Shown here in pieces: positions 51,354 through 63,127 of a DNA stretch of 64,000 nt. Origin of the DNA: Sipunculus nudus (taxonomy: Eukaryota > Annelida > Sipuncula > Golfingiida > Sipunculidae); NCBI GenBank assembly GCA_026874595.1, contig CM049306.1:30495519-30559518 (forward strand), in the 5' to 3' direction. The translations under genes were made by a program, and so were the position numbers. Numbering within the stretch: the stretch's first letter is position 1; the number at the start of each line of letters is the position of its first letter. The notes beneath the pieces are model-generated. The model had not been told where the DNA came from, ran no database searches, and worked only from the letters and a program-made list of their open reading frames with translations.

Positions 51354-51530
51354 TGGGAGGCATTCAGTTTACCAGAGTTGGAGAATTTCTTGCGGATCTT
51401 GGATCGAGAAGAAGCAGAATATGTAGATCAGGTGAAAGCCAAATACGGACTGATGAAGATCCATGTCCAGCAGAGACTGAAAGACATGGGTCTGGTCCAC
51501 TCAGATCAGCGCCAGCCAGTCTTTGTATGA
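51354..51530 (+). CDS. RASSF: RASSF last coding exon: SARAH domain and stop
   Basis: Follows TTGTTTCTTTCAG; 58 codons then TGA. WEAFSLPELENFLRIL matches WDAFSMPELHNFLRIL of RASSF1, the start of the SARAH helix. It continues as a charged amphipathic helix (DREEAEYVDQVKAKY) with a tail of about 15 residues ending QPVFV. SARAH domains of RASSF1-6 bind the SARAH domains of Hippo kinases MST1/2, linking Ras-type GTPases to Hippo and apoptosis signalling. The gene is of the C-terminal RASSF class; RASSF1, 3 and 5 are the nearest vertebrate members, and it may descend from their common ancestor. Confidence 0.96.
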   Translation, partial: WEAFSLPELENFLRILDREEAEYVDQVKAKYGLMKIHVQQRLKDMGLVHSDQRQPVFV

Positions 51531-53014
51531 CCTTGACCTGTCTGTGTGTGGTCTTGATGTCTTTAGAGAGCCTGCTGACCTGGCAGAACAGGTGATGCCT
51601 GCAGTATACTGATGTTACCTCAAGGGTTCTCATTTATTGATGAGTTCAGAACTTGTTATTGACTTTCGTTTTGAGGACTCTGAGATAACTCCAGTAAGAT
51701 TATACTGTTGATATATATATTTCGAATGCTGCACAGTGGAGAAGCTGTGTGGAGCAGCTGTGTGGAGGTGTGGAGTGTTGAGGGTCCAGCAGCTGTGCTG
51801 GCACTCCTTTTCCACCTGCCAGCTGACTGGAGGAGTCTGTGGTGAGGACGTTGTGGTCAGGTGGACTTCTGTGTGTGCAAAACTGATCAGGCAACATGTA
51901 CACAAGCTTCTCTGAATAATCTTTAATGTGTATAGAATGTTTCACCCAAATCATAATATGATGTAAGCCCAGATTAAGTCAGTATATGGCTAAAAGGCTG
52001 GTGAGACAGCACTGAAGTCCTGTCAGAGCCAGAGACAGCAGTCTGTACAGCAGCAGCGTACCAGATCATGTTGTAGCTGACCAGTGTTACTAGCAGCAGC
52101 TGTAAGGGTATCAGTATCCAACTTCGTGAGATGTGATATATTGTGAAGTACAGAGGCGGTGGTGTAGCTTGTTACGGTAGCTATCTAATTGGGGATGGGG
52201 GGTTGCATATTTTGTCAAATTTGATGTTTTCACCATGGAACAGTTTGGATCCTGCAAAAAGTGTCAGTCAGATTTTTTCTGACAAAATTCAAGAAGACTC
52301 AGTAAATGTATATATCACGGTGTAACCTCAGTATAATGTTGCCAGGTGTATATGCCGTGACTACATGTCAATTTTTATTGTAAAAATAGCACCAGGTCAA
52401 CCTGATGCTTTATGTTAATACAAGTACACTTTGCAAATAAGTTACAAAGTTACTGTATTTGGTTGGAGTTCACGTTAGGTGTACACAGCTTGTAGACTGT
52501 ATTGATCTTGCTTCTGCTGACAGCTATATCACTTATAAATAAAATGCTGAATATAGCACACAGCATTCTTGAGGCAAGAAATTACCGCCAGCATATTGCC
52601 AGTTTTGAATATAAACCAGCAATGCTCAATGGCTAGGTTAGCTATATTATGTGTGAAGATGCTATATATATTGTACATCAGAAAATAGATAGTGTGTTCA
52701 TAGATATATAATATACAGTATCCCATGAAAAAAATGCAACATGATGTATTCTTATTGTACACACTAATTATTTGATATAACTGAAAATAACTTTATTATA
52801 ATAAAACCAGAAAAAAAAATATAAAAATATGGGAAAGCATGCAAAAAGTGTGTACAAATGTGATTTGTATTACTGTAGAACTGCATGGTGAGACTGGGCT
52901 TATATGAGAGTGTACATGTATAAGAGATTTACTCAAGGCATTTGACAATAATTTGTATTATATGCAAATGATCAAAGCAATTTTACAGACAGATGTTCTT
53001 AACTTTTAACCACT

Positions 53015-53035
53015 CCCCCCCCCCCCCCCCCCCCC
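53015..53035. repeat. Poly-C tract (21)
   Basis: The longest C run in the window, inside the probable RASSF 3' UTR. Confidence 0.9.
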
Positions 53036-53872
53036 AATTAAGCTTCAGTGTTTTAATATACACCATAATGGTGTCTTCATGTGCCATCTGTTTTCTAATA
53101 CAGGTAAAATAAGTTTTTAAATTAAAATTTTAAAGTTAAATAAATTTTAATTTTAAAGTTATTAAATTATTTTATTTTACTGGTACATATGGATGGAACT
53201 TCAAAAAGCTTTTTTGTTAAGAATGAAAGTAGAACCACTGCATGTGGATTTACTTGAGTTAGGAGTTAAAGTACACTTACAGTTCTTGTTTATTAAGATT
53301 ATAAACTGTAACAACATGTTATTATCTGCTAGTAATTCTGTACGATCAGATATTAGTTATATAACTGTGTGGTAAAGTAATGTTCAATTCACAGATGGCC
53401 TCCTTATCCATAAAGAAAAGGTTTCCATACTAATCAGAACTACAAAATTGATCATTGCATCTCTCTTTATATTTGAATACATAATCTGTGAAGGATTTTT
53501 TTTTTCATGTGTAACTAATGGTTGCACTAGAAAATATTATTAATATGGAATTAATATGTATGGAAATATATGCAGAATTGCAGAAATGGAACCTAGGTAT
53601 CACATTCTCTCCTTCTCTGTCTCTTAACTAATACACATCTATATATAGCAGGTATTTTGTCAGGGGCTTATAATGATGATGATTATAAATAATGTATTGT
53701 ATGAAACCTGTGTAATGTACCATGTAACATTTGTGGCATTAAAGGTTTGACAGTTGGTTTTAGAAATACTGTTATTTTGCACAGTTTAAGAATGTTACAA
53801 ACATGTACAACTTTGTCTCGTTGCCACAAAGCAATGCTCTTACATCAGTTGCATGACACCTAGTCAAAACCA

Positions 53873-53878
53873 AATAAA
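53873..53878 (+). terminator. RASSF: Candidate distal poly(A) signal AATAAA
   Basis: AATAAA followed about 30 bp later by T/G-rich sequence. The best-looking cleavage site after the RASSF stop; AATAAA at 52538 is an alternative. Confidence 0.45.
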
Positions 53879-54410
53879 GAATGTATCCCAATTTACCTTA
53901 CATTTGTTTTATGTTTGACCCACCAGTGATGTAGTCAGCTGATTTAAGACTGAGGCCCGTCACCATGGGATCTGATCAGAGCCCAGAACTAAGAGATTAG
54001 ATATTGAGACTTTTCTAAACCTTTTTTTATGCGTAATCTGAAAGTTAGGCCACAATAGAGGAGACCCTTTTTGCTGCAAAATCATGAGCCCCCACCTACT
54101 GCTACATGCAATAATCAGTGCTTAACTCCTTTGCCCAGGTTGTGTTCATGGATGCCTGATATTTGGTGAATTCAAGTTTGTTTGCAGTAATTTCCATCTG
54201 AAAGAATGGGAGAATCATGGGTAAGGGAAGACCCCAATAAATTTTGGTGTGGACCCAGATGAAGGGGTATGATGGCTGAGGTATTCACTTCAGTGACATA
54301 CTAGCTGAACAATGTAAGATGTATCTGGAGGAAACTCCCCATTCTGGTCTTAATAATTGTCTCATCACCTTATGAATGTGGAAACTTTGGGAATGAAATA
54401 TGACCATGTT

Positions 54411-54780
54411 TTTTAGCTCAGCTGACTGTATGTCAACTGAGGTATAGGAATGGTGCCGACGGCCGTCCGTAAGCAGGACACAAATCGTAACTGCTGGACC
54501 TAGAAACTTCTAAGTGAATATCCAGGGAGGTCAATAAAAAATCTCCTTGGAAACCTGAAATTAGGTCACTGCGACCGATATCCTCCGAGCTATGGGGCTT
54601 GAAAGTTCCCCCAGAATAATCAAAAATATAATACAAAACCTCCAATATCTTGATAATTAATGCATAGATTGTCATGAATCTTGCCTTGAATATTGATCAT
54701 GACTAGTTTTGTAAGTTCACAAAAAGTGGTGGTGCCACCTGTAATTTTTGTTATTTTAACGAATATTTTAAAATTTTTTT
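54411..54780 (+). mobile_element. Dispersed repeat with AGCTCAG hairpin, second copy
   Basis: Starts TTTTAGCTCAGCTGAC and folds back with GTCAACTGAG, like the copy at 29937. The body ends with AATATCTTGATAATTAATGC, then 70 bp later GTGGTGGTGCCACCTG, which is the unit seen in the Helitron-like elements at 18404 and 30190. Confidence 0.6.
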
Positions 54781-54839
54781 TTACTATAAAATGACAACAG
54801 TCATGTCAGTTTATCAGCTTTAATTACATCTAGTGTCCC

Positions 54840-54889
54840 AAAACCTGGTGTGTTTTTTTATCACAAGTGGATGCCATATAGTTATCACC

Positions 54890-54930
<41 letters not shown>

Positions 54931-55934
54931 CATCCATCCATCCACACAAATTTGTTTCCAGATGATAACTCCAGGTTGTATTGACACATGGATTTCAAAC
55001 TTGACTTACATATGGCCCACTACTAAAGCAAGAACATATATGATTTTGGGGTCATGAGGTCAAAGGACAAGGTCACAGGACTCATTTTTTAAAAAAGACT
55101 GTGAATGCATTTTAAGCCAAGCTTTTCATCCCAAACTTTCCATTTTGCACATTTAGCCGACTTGCCAGTATGGGGAGAGAATAAATGAATTTTTGGGTCA
55201 CATGGTCAAAGGTCAAGGTCACAGGGGCCATCTGTTCACAAATTAGTTTCCAGATGATAACTCCAGTTTAGTTTGACATATTGGTTTCAAACTTAACTTA
55301 TATATGACTCACCACTAAAGTAAGAACTGTGTGGATTTTGGGGTCCAACGGCCAAAGGTCATGGTCACAGAACTCATTTCTTTAAAAAGAATGCATATGC
55401 ATTTGAAACCAAACTTTTCATCCCAAACCTTCCATCTTCGAGATATTGCTAACCTGCAGAGGGGAAGATCCTGTTCAATTTTGGGGTCATAAAGTCAAAG
55501 GTCACAGTAACCACTTATTAAGAAAGAATGTGGATTCATTTTAAGCCAAACTTTTCATCCAAAACCTTCCATCTTGCACATATGGCTGAGCTGCCAATAG
55601 GGGAAGAAACTGATTCATTTGGGGGTCACAAGGTCAAAGGTCATTGTCACAGGGGCCCATCTGTCCACATATTTGTTTCTGGATGATAACTCCAGTTTGG
55701 ATTGACATATTGGTTTCAATTTTGACTTATATATGACCCACCAATAATGAAAGAACCATTTAATTTTTAGGTCATAAGGCTAAAGGTCAAGGTCACAGGA
55801 CCATCCATTCACAAGTTAGTTTATGGATGATAACTCCAGTTTGGGTAGACAGGTTGGCTTCAAACTGATCACAGGACCAATATTTTGGAAAACCTCAAAG
55901 ACATATATCCTTGCAGCTGTGCGTCGAGACCTAT
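54840..55934 (+). mobile_element. Helitron-like repeat with (TGTC)n, AGGTCA-rich tandem units and 3' hairpin
   Basis: Contains a (CTGT)n run followed by CCATCCATCCATCC (about 54890-54943), then four degenerate units, each starting GATGATAACTCCAG (54961, 55252, 55683, 55826), and most including GGTCAAAGGTCAAGGTCACAGG or a variant. The right end has GAGACCTATGGGTCC then CTAG (55931-55934) followed by T, a Helitron-like 3' end. The left boundary is uncertain. No protein frame. Confidence 0.55.
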
Positions 55935-55959
55935 GGGTCCCTAGTATGAGTATATACAT

Positions 55960-56250
55960 CTAGAATGATATATGGTCCATCAGTTGGACAAAATTTTGTT
56001 AACAAGAGTGCCCTCATAACAGTAAAAACTTGTGTATGTACTTCAGTTTTAACAAGCATCCCTTGTATATGTACTTCGGGAATGATATATGACTATCAAG
56101 TCAAAGTTTTGTTAACAAGAGTGCTCTTGTGCGAGTATATACTTCAGGAAGGATATGACTATCAAGTCAAAATTTTGTTGACAAGAGTGCCCTTGTGGGA
56201 GTATGAACTTCAGGAATGATATATGACTGCCAACTCACAATTTTGCAGAT
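55960..56250 (+). repeat. Degenerate tandem repeat, unit about 60-70 bp
   Basis: Four diverged units carry GATATATGACTATCAAGTCA, AATTTTGTTAACAAGAGTGC and TGTACTTCAGGAATG. It directly follows the Helitron-like repeat. The frame stays open across units (an 84-codon open frame), which I regard as a repeat effect. Confidence 0.7.
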
Positions 56251-58955
56251 CAATTAGCCACCATGATTGTTACCTGGCCCAGAACCATTAATGGCAGAAA
56301 TTAAAATACCTGAAAGTACTTGTAGGTTGATAGTGCTTATAAAATATTCCCATATATATCCAGGTAGTCTTAACCATGGTACAAATGTATAAAAGGTTAT
56401 AGGTGCAGTGCTGCAAGAACAAGTAAATTATACAATTGGCAAAATGAAAAATTCATTCTTATGTTTTAAAATTACAAGTACTCCAATATTTGCTCTCATA
56501 ATACATTCTAGTTAAAGGCCTGTCTGAAACAGGGAAAGAATCTTTCTTTTGAGTGAATGTATGGTATTGTCAGCTTTAAAAGAACCCATCAACATCCAAG
56601 TAAAGGTCATGGTTGCTCAGACTTACTCTCTGGCAAACATACAATCTTCAGTGGTTACTGGACCCCATACTACACTCGCTGTTACATACAAGCAATTTCA
56701 CAAAAAAAACATACCAAGGTGGTTCAACATTCCTGCCATTTTATTTTGAACTGGTGACTTTCAAGGTGAAAAGACTCTGAAGTATATAAATGATGAACTT
56801 AATGAAAGTAAAAATGTGAATATACAAGATATATCATAATACTGAGGAGGCCAACAGCTGTTAGTTCACACTATAACCAGCTAAACTAGGACTTCATCCA
56901 ATACCCCTAAACATTATTAAGCAATATGCTTATACAATATGTATCCTCTGATTAGTGTTCGGCCAAAAAATGCTACTGACCGGTGCATTTAGTTATAACA
57001 CATTTCCAACTCATTTGCAAAAGAATCAAGATCTATAACACTCATTATAGCTAAGTATCCCAACTACATGATAATTATGGTTTATTAATTAAAATTCATT
57101 ATTACATTCCTTTTTCAAATAATGGGTGTATTTCCTGGTCTTTTGAGTACCAACATGTACTCCCAGGCTGATTGGACCTTTTAGCTATCATTTCTGCTGG
57201 TCATTTGTGTAACAAAGTATGATCCTGTCGTTAATGTAACTCACATATTAACAGGACTCATGTTTTAACAGAGATAAACAAAAATATTACATATATTTAT
57301 AAATTTAAATATGCAATTTTGTATATTTCGCTAAGTTCCTGCTTGGGCTTATGATGATGCTGAAAGGTTTGTCAGTAACAAAGATTAGAGTGACCTCTGG
57401 TGGGCAAAGATGACATCACATACAATGGTTCCCTGAACCAGCCAAGTAACTCCAACACTCAAACTTTTCAGTTACATCATCAATTGACTTTGATGATCAT
57501 AATCAGTAAGGACATACAAAAAAAATATTGTTCCACCAATAAGCTGTTTCCATTTTTCCATAGATCATATTTTTGTTTGCAAATGAACACCAGGTCCTGG
57601 CTAATGTTGCTAATTTGCGTAATTTCACACATAACCTAAAGAATTTTTTAAAGTATGGGAAATTGACTAAATTTGTCTATGTGTCTATCATACACACCAT
57701 TTCAAGAACTGGCGCAAATTTTTGTATTTCCAAGGCATGCAAGCAAAATTCCACTTATTGTGTTTCAACCAGTAAAAAGAGAAAATTGCCTGCTAACACC
57801 ATATTTTTTGTTCCCAGAGTCTGTAGAGTAATAACGTTTGTTTGTGTGGCCTAAAACTAAATTCACTGGTCACCCACTAGACTAATAATAATGTATTATG
57901 CATCATTTTATTACTTACTGTCAATGATGATGCGTGGAAAACCCACCTAAGTTAATATTTATATTAACCAACACCAAATCAACACAACAAAGAGATATTG
58001 ATAATAACACCATCATGTATGCAGTTTGTACAGTTATAACCATGTCCAGTCCCAGGCACACCTTATATACAAGTAGCGTTGAGCTGATTTTCCACAAGTA
58101 CTAGTATGTAATCTGCATGCTTAATCCATATATCAGTATCCAGTCAGATTTCCATAGGTACTTGGGAGTGGTCCATTTGATTTTTTTTTATAATTCAGTA
58201 ATAAGAGCCTGGTTAAATCATTATCTATTATAATAATAATAATTTCAAATATGAATTGTATTAATAAATAAGGAAACCAATTCAACTGTGTAAGACTTCC
58301 AAAAGACTGATAATCAAAAATTTCATATTTATACTATTTAGAAATAGACAATATTCATATGTCAGGGCTCAATTTGGAAATTCCATGCCAAAAACAGAAA
58401 CTGACTTAGTGACAGGTATGCAATTAGTGACAGGTATACAAGGTGTGCATAAATAACACAGCATTTTGCAGATGTACACATATGGACTATACTTGGGATT
58501 ATGTAGACAGATTAATGGTATGAACTGAGTTAAAATCTGCACAAGGCAATACTGATCATTGTGGACTATGCGTTCCATCTATGTACTTATGGAAAACCAA
58601 TATAACAACAATGTTAACATGGCTTCCTGGTCAGTGAAATGGCCAAAATACACCTGACCTGGAAACATTAAAAGCCACATGATTCAAGCAGAAACATTTA
58701 TAATATACAAAATACAGTTTTCACAATCTCCTGATATACCCATGTATCATAAAAAACTGAGAATCTGGCTGGTTTATTTCCTTAATTTGTTTATTTTTCT
58801 GTACCTGTAACTGTAACATATCCCTCTACTTAAAGAAATCAACCATCATCACTCATTTGTGCTTTATCCCCAAAGGTCATGACTATCTGTGAATATCAAA
58901 ACATCCTCCTCAGAGTCTATATTATATTGTTTTATAATGCCCTATAATAACATTT

Positions 58956-58988
<33 letters not shown>

Positions 58989-59479
58989 ACAGATTGTTTT
59001 CTCATACGTTTCATACAAAAACCATATATATGAGAAGTCTAGGGCGAAATAGTCACAAATACATAAATCTACAGTTTTGACAGCACTTATACAGAAAACT
59101 GCACTGCAATGTCAATCCATCCTCTATTGCATTTACATTACTGTACGCAGCTTAAAACCTTACCATTAAACTGAGTGAGGAATATACAAAATTTGAAAGC
59201 CTGTGAATGTGCAAAGTGTAAAATCACACTTTTATAGTGACCACTAATAATTTCCTACTCTTTGCATTACTTTGCAGTCATTTTTCACAAACTTGACAGA
59301 CTCTTTCCTCATGTGGTGGGTGTATAAATTAACTACATGTATAAACAGTTAGTCCAATTTATCCTAACTGACATATTTGTAAATGGTAAAGTCTTGCAAA
59401 AAAAAAAATGATGTAAACATTTAATGGAATCCCTGAACTTGTTGCACATGACTGTAGGAATTAATATCTAATACTTATA
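56251..59479. other. Intergenic, no gene recognised; (TA)n microsatellite at 58961
   Basis: AT-rich sequence between the RASSF and TUSC2 genes. It holds only short open frames without domains or good splice context, and a (TA)n run of about 14 units at 58961-58989. Confidence 0.55.
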
Positions 59480-60360
59480 AAAGGGATTCAGTTCACGTTT
59501 GTTCGCGGTGTTCTCTTTAACCGCGTTGTGTACAATATTGTGCCATACATCATTTTAAAGGTGATTATCCCCGCAGTGACATAGGCGATATGAAAATAAA
59601 TAAATTTTAATATACACATAATTTTGAGTAATTTTTCGGTTTTTTTACCGAGCACAGCCTACTTGCCTTCGGCAATCACCGGAATGCGTGCATCGTGGTC
59701 ACTTAACCTCTAACACTAAGGACTATTGTTCATATGAATAACGCTTGCTTTCAATGAGGGATTTGACCCACGTGCGTGGTCAGTAAAAGAGAAAAACACA
59801 TGTTTCTCGCTTTATGAAATGGAGAGTTCAACCCAGGAGGATTAATGACAAAACCTAATTCAAGGTCCCGAATTCAGGAACAGGGCTGGGGTGGTGTCGG
59901 CGGTCTGAAAATGGGATACGGACCCACTGCATGGAGTCTTGCTGGGTCCGCTTCTGCTACTTACGATGTATGTATATTTCTGTTTCCTTCTTCAGGAACA
60001 GTTTCCTTGCAACGTACATATAATTAATCTAATGTGTTCCTCACATCAACCTATTCTCTATACGTCCAACGATAGAAACCAGTCAAATATCAACGAAACA
60101 CTGTATGCCTCTGCGTCTCATTCCGGTTCGCAATGTAAACCATCACTGACCAGGTCTTTAAGGTAAACATACCGGGATATGATTTTTGCTACGAGCATAG
60201 CGCCACAAAATAACAGTAAAAAATTATTTGTACATATTGTATTCCGAGAGTATCCCACTAAAAATCTATATTTTCTTTTAACTTTTATAATAAAAAATGA
60301 GCCAACATTCAATATCTCAGTTAATATATCTCCCAAACCGCGGTGAAAAGCCTGGTATAC
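59480..60360. promoter_or_regulatory. CpG-enriched block, possible promoter
   Basis: CpG dinucleotides are frequent here (for example GTTCGCGGTG, AACCGCGTTG, GTCGGCGGTC, AACCGCGGTG) whereas flanking sequence has very few. It also has a CACGTG E-box (59770). Such blocks in animal genomes usually mark unmethylated promoters. It lies about 730 bp from the 3' end of the TUSC2 homologue. Confidence 0.4.
59845..59967 (+). CDS. Possible first coding exon of an unrecognised gene
   Basis: ATG at 59845 opens 41 codons ending TACGAT|GTATGT, phase 0. It reads MTKPNSRSRIQEQGWG, then a Gly- and Ser-rich stretch (GVGGLKMGYGPTAW). It lies in the CpG-rich block, as a first exon would. I do not recognise the protein, and no downstream + strand exon is visible before 64000; any such gene would overlap the TUSC2 homologue in antisense. 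Could be a non-coding transcript or chance. Confidence 0.25.
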
Positions 60361-61090
60361 CGGGTTAATCAGCTAGTGTTTCAATAAAAAAGAAGTCAAT
60401 ATCGGTTAATCTTTGAAGATGGACTGGTCATGTGCAACACTGACACCTGTTTTTAAATCTGATTTATGATAGTGAGCACCATATATTGTACTAAACTATA
60501 ACTGCATGTATAATGAAATCTGTGTTAAAACTTAAAAGCTAAATTCTGTAAATTAAATTAACAAATACCAATGTACTGTGATGTAAGGAGGGATTAAGTT
60601 AATTTGTAGTGAGTGTACATAGCAATACAAATTAAATAATTAACATATATTTCATGGTCAGGGAATGAATGATTCATAATTTAATTATATTTATTTTTAT
60701 ATTATCACATCTTGGAACAGGATTATTAATCACCTGAGCAGGAATCAATTAATGTTTATTTACACCAAACACTACTATAATTTATGTTGTCACTTTACAT
60801 CAAAAGCTTATAAAGGTCCCTACATCTTTAATAAATACTACAGACCTGTATCTATTTGGTCTTAATATTCTAGCTGGCCATTTGTTATATAAATCTGGCA
60901 TCCCCTACATTCTTCTCACTCTTAATTACATAAGATTTGCAGGTGTTCTGAAGAGCTGAAACTAGTTCTTCACAAGTACAGAGCCAGACCATCTGCCTCA
61001 CTGTCTCTCATTCCTATATCATTGCACATCATACCACCCCATTCTTTATCACACATCACGGGAAATAGTTCTACTTCCAAACACCAGATG

Positions 61091-61162
61091 TCACCTTGGT
61101 GCTTCACACAAGACAATGGGCAGATCGATGTGAAGTCTTGGTACTGGAAGGTCCACTTCACC
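61091..61162 (-). CDS. TUSC2: TUSC2 last coding exon
   Basis: On the reverse strand, follows TTTGTTTACAG; 23 codons then TGA, phase 0. Reads GEVDLPVPRLHIDLPIVL and ends CEAPR, matching the human C-terminus, where VKLDHPRIHVDFPVILYEV is conserved. TUSC2 (FUS1) is a small protein reported in vertebrates to be N-myristoylated, mitochondrial and involved in calcium handling and kinase restraint. A longer open frame in another reading frame of the same exon (60970-61191) is a shadow. Candidate poly(A) signals on this strand are at 60755-60760 and 60690-60695. Confidence 0.93.
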   Translation of the reverse strand, partial: GEVDLPVPRLHIDLPIVLCEAPR

Positions 61163-61840
61163 CTGTAAACAAAACCACAAATATATAACAAGTGCTGGAC
61201 AGTTAAACCAGGTTCTCCTGCAATTCATGAAAGCCAAATTCCCTGATGTTCCTTGAATTCCTCCTGATTGATATTAAAATGCCAGTATAGAAATATATAT
61301 ATACTATATTTATTTTACATGGATTTACAACTAGTTATAATGACTAACATGAGGCACTCTCCATGGTATTTCTTAGTCTTTGGAGGTGGATGAGACCTTA
61401 GGACACAGAGAAAACCATCAACCTTGGATGGGAAAACTACAACCCACTCTTATAGCCACACAGGTGATTAACCAGCATTTTACCACCTGACTGTCCAGAC
61501 CCCAGGACAATCATACCCAGATCTACAGATTGTAATGTTGCTAAAGTGAACACAAAGAAACAAAAGAAAAGACTGGCACGTATAGTACAAATGTACACTA
61601 GTATCTACTGTGACATCAAGCCAAAATAGCCTATAATCCAGGGAAATCCAATAAGTCAAAGTGATAAAAAATTGGACAGGCAAATCATCAAATGCTGATT
61701 TTCCATGATAAATTTATCAATTGATCAAATTCTAACCAATCATATCATGTCAGAAGTCTTCCAGAATTTTCCAGATAGATTCCCTATATTTAAGGAATTC
61801 CGCAGAGCACAATAATTTTTAAACAGATCTGTAAAGTTAC

Positions 61841-61967
61841 CTGTGGTGTGAGATTATTTGTGATGCGTTTCCATTTTCTTCGCCGCCCCTTCTTTCCATG
61901 TTTCTGTGCAGGAACTTGTTCATAAAATTCATGGGCCAAGTCTCCATCTTCATCGAAGTATTGAGAC
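61841..61967 (-). CDS. TUSC2: TUSC2 middle exon
   Basis: On the reverse strand, follows ACATATTGTAG and ends CCACAG|GTAACT; one nucleotide to finish a codon, then 42 codons, phase 0 out. Reads SQYFDEDGDLAHEFYEQ, nearly identical to human SMFYDEDGDLAHEFYEE, then a Lys/Arg-rich stretch (KHGKKGRRRKWKR) and ITNNLTPQ, matching HKNLIPQ. The first exon (with the expected myristoylation start MGxxxS) must lie beyond 64000, so the gene is partial here. It faces the RASSF gene; stop codons are about 9.6 kb apart. Confidence 0.95.
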
Positions 61968-63127
61968 CTACAATATGTTTATAAAATTATAAAGTAATAT
62001 CTGATATTTAAAAATATACAACAATACAATTTATATGTCTATATGAACCTGTGAACTGAGAGTATGTGATGAAGGACAATGCAGAGTGAATATATCAATC
62101 CCATATACAGTGGAACCTGTATTATATGACCAGCTGTCTATTAAGACCACTTTTAGCCAGTCCAGGTGATCTCATAACACAGGTTTCACTGTATATCAAT
62201 ACCCTTATACATTTCCATGAAGGAACAATCGTTCAAAAGCCATTTGTATATAATATCTAATTAAAACACTGAAAAAAATCAGAAAATATTTATCTTTATA
62301 TCCTCATAGTAATTAATTTCTATGTGGTTTAGTTAGCTTCTTGAATTATTTATATAAACTAGAAATGTTTAGCCTAAGTAATACTACTGTATCCCCAGAC
62401 CCTGAGAAGAACCCCCCTGCAGTTTACAGACCCATACCTATGGACATTCTTTATTTCAAATAAACCCCAAGGCAATTCTTTTCAATATGTCCACTAAAAA
62501 GAGATATAAAGATCTGTACTTCATAGGCAGGGGTTAATACTACCAACAATAAATTACTGAACAGTGGACCTTGTTTCAAGTATTAGAATAACCAATCCAG
62601 CTTTACAGATGTGTTAACCAATGCAGTCACTGTTAAGGACTGTCCACCTGGGCTTGTGCTGTGCCTTATTGTCTGCACCAGGAAGGTAAGCACTCATTCC
62701 TGTTTGTGTGTGTTTGTTTGTTCATAATAAAACTCAGGCAATCTGATGCAATCATGAATGACATCTCATGAAAATTTCAGGGCATTTTTGGAATAGACCA
62801 ATGAAGAATCAGTTAAATTTTGGTGTGGATCTGTGTGTGGTCTGGATTCAGGAATGTCATCAAAGAAATTGGAAAACAAGATCAAGGTCAACTAGAAAAT
62901 GACCAGAGGACTGTATCTCCTGCCAAACAGGGATGTGAGAAATGTGTACACACACCATCACACACACATCCTCACTGTCACAGAACTGACCAAAAACACT
63001 TTGTGCACGCTTAATCAGAGAACCTAACCACTGCCAATATGGAAAGTGACTTATAGGATGCACCTACTATTATAATTAGAAGCAGTATAAAACAATTCAT
63101 AACAAATGCACCACAAATGTGCATAAT
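61968..63127 (-). other. TUSC2: TUSC2 intron 1, first part
   Basis: No exon seen. A short match to the left end of the 18404 element (TGTATCCCCAGAC) occurs at 62389, possibly an old fragment. Confidence 0.6.

Larger units (their letters stand above)
51531..53900 (+). other. RASSF: Probable RASSF 3' UTR with candidate poly(A) signals
   Basis: No open frame of note follows the stop. AATAAA occurs at 52538-52543 and at 53873-53878; the latter has a T/G-rich stretch (TTTGTTTTATGTTTG) about 30 bp downstream, as cleavage signals do. The length (up to 2.3 kb) is inferred. A poly-C run of 21 lies inside at 53015-53035. Confidence 0.5.

Noticed and set aside
54833-55057. 74-codon open frame with repeated Cys-Leu-Ser-Val
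   Set aside because: It is translation of the (CTGT)n microsatellite in a Helitron-like repeat.
60970-61191. 73-codon reverse-strand open frame over the TUSC2 last exon
   Set aside because: It is another reading frame of the same exon. The frame that joins the upstream exon and matches TUSC2 stops at 61091.
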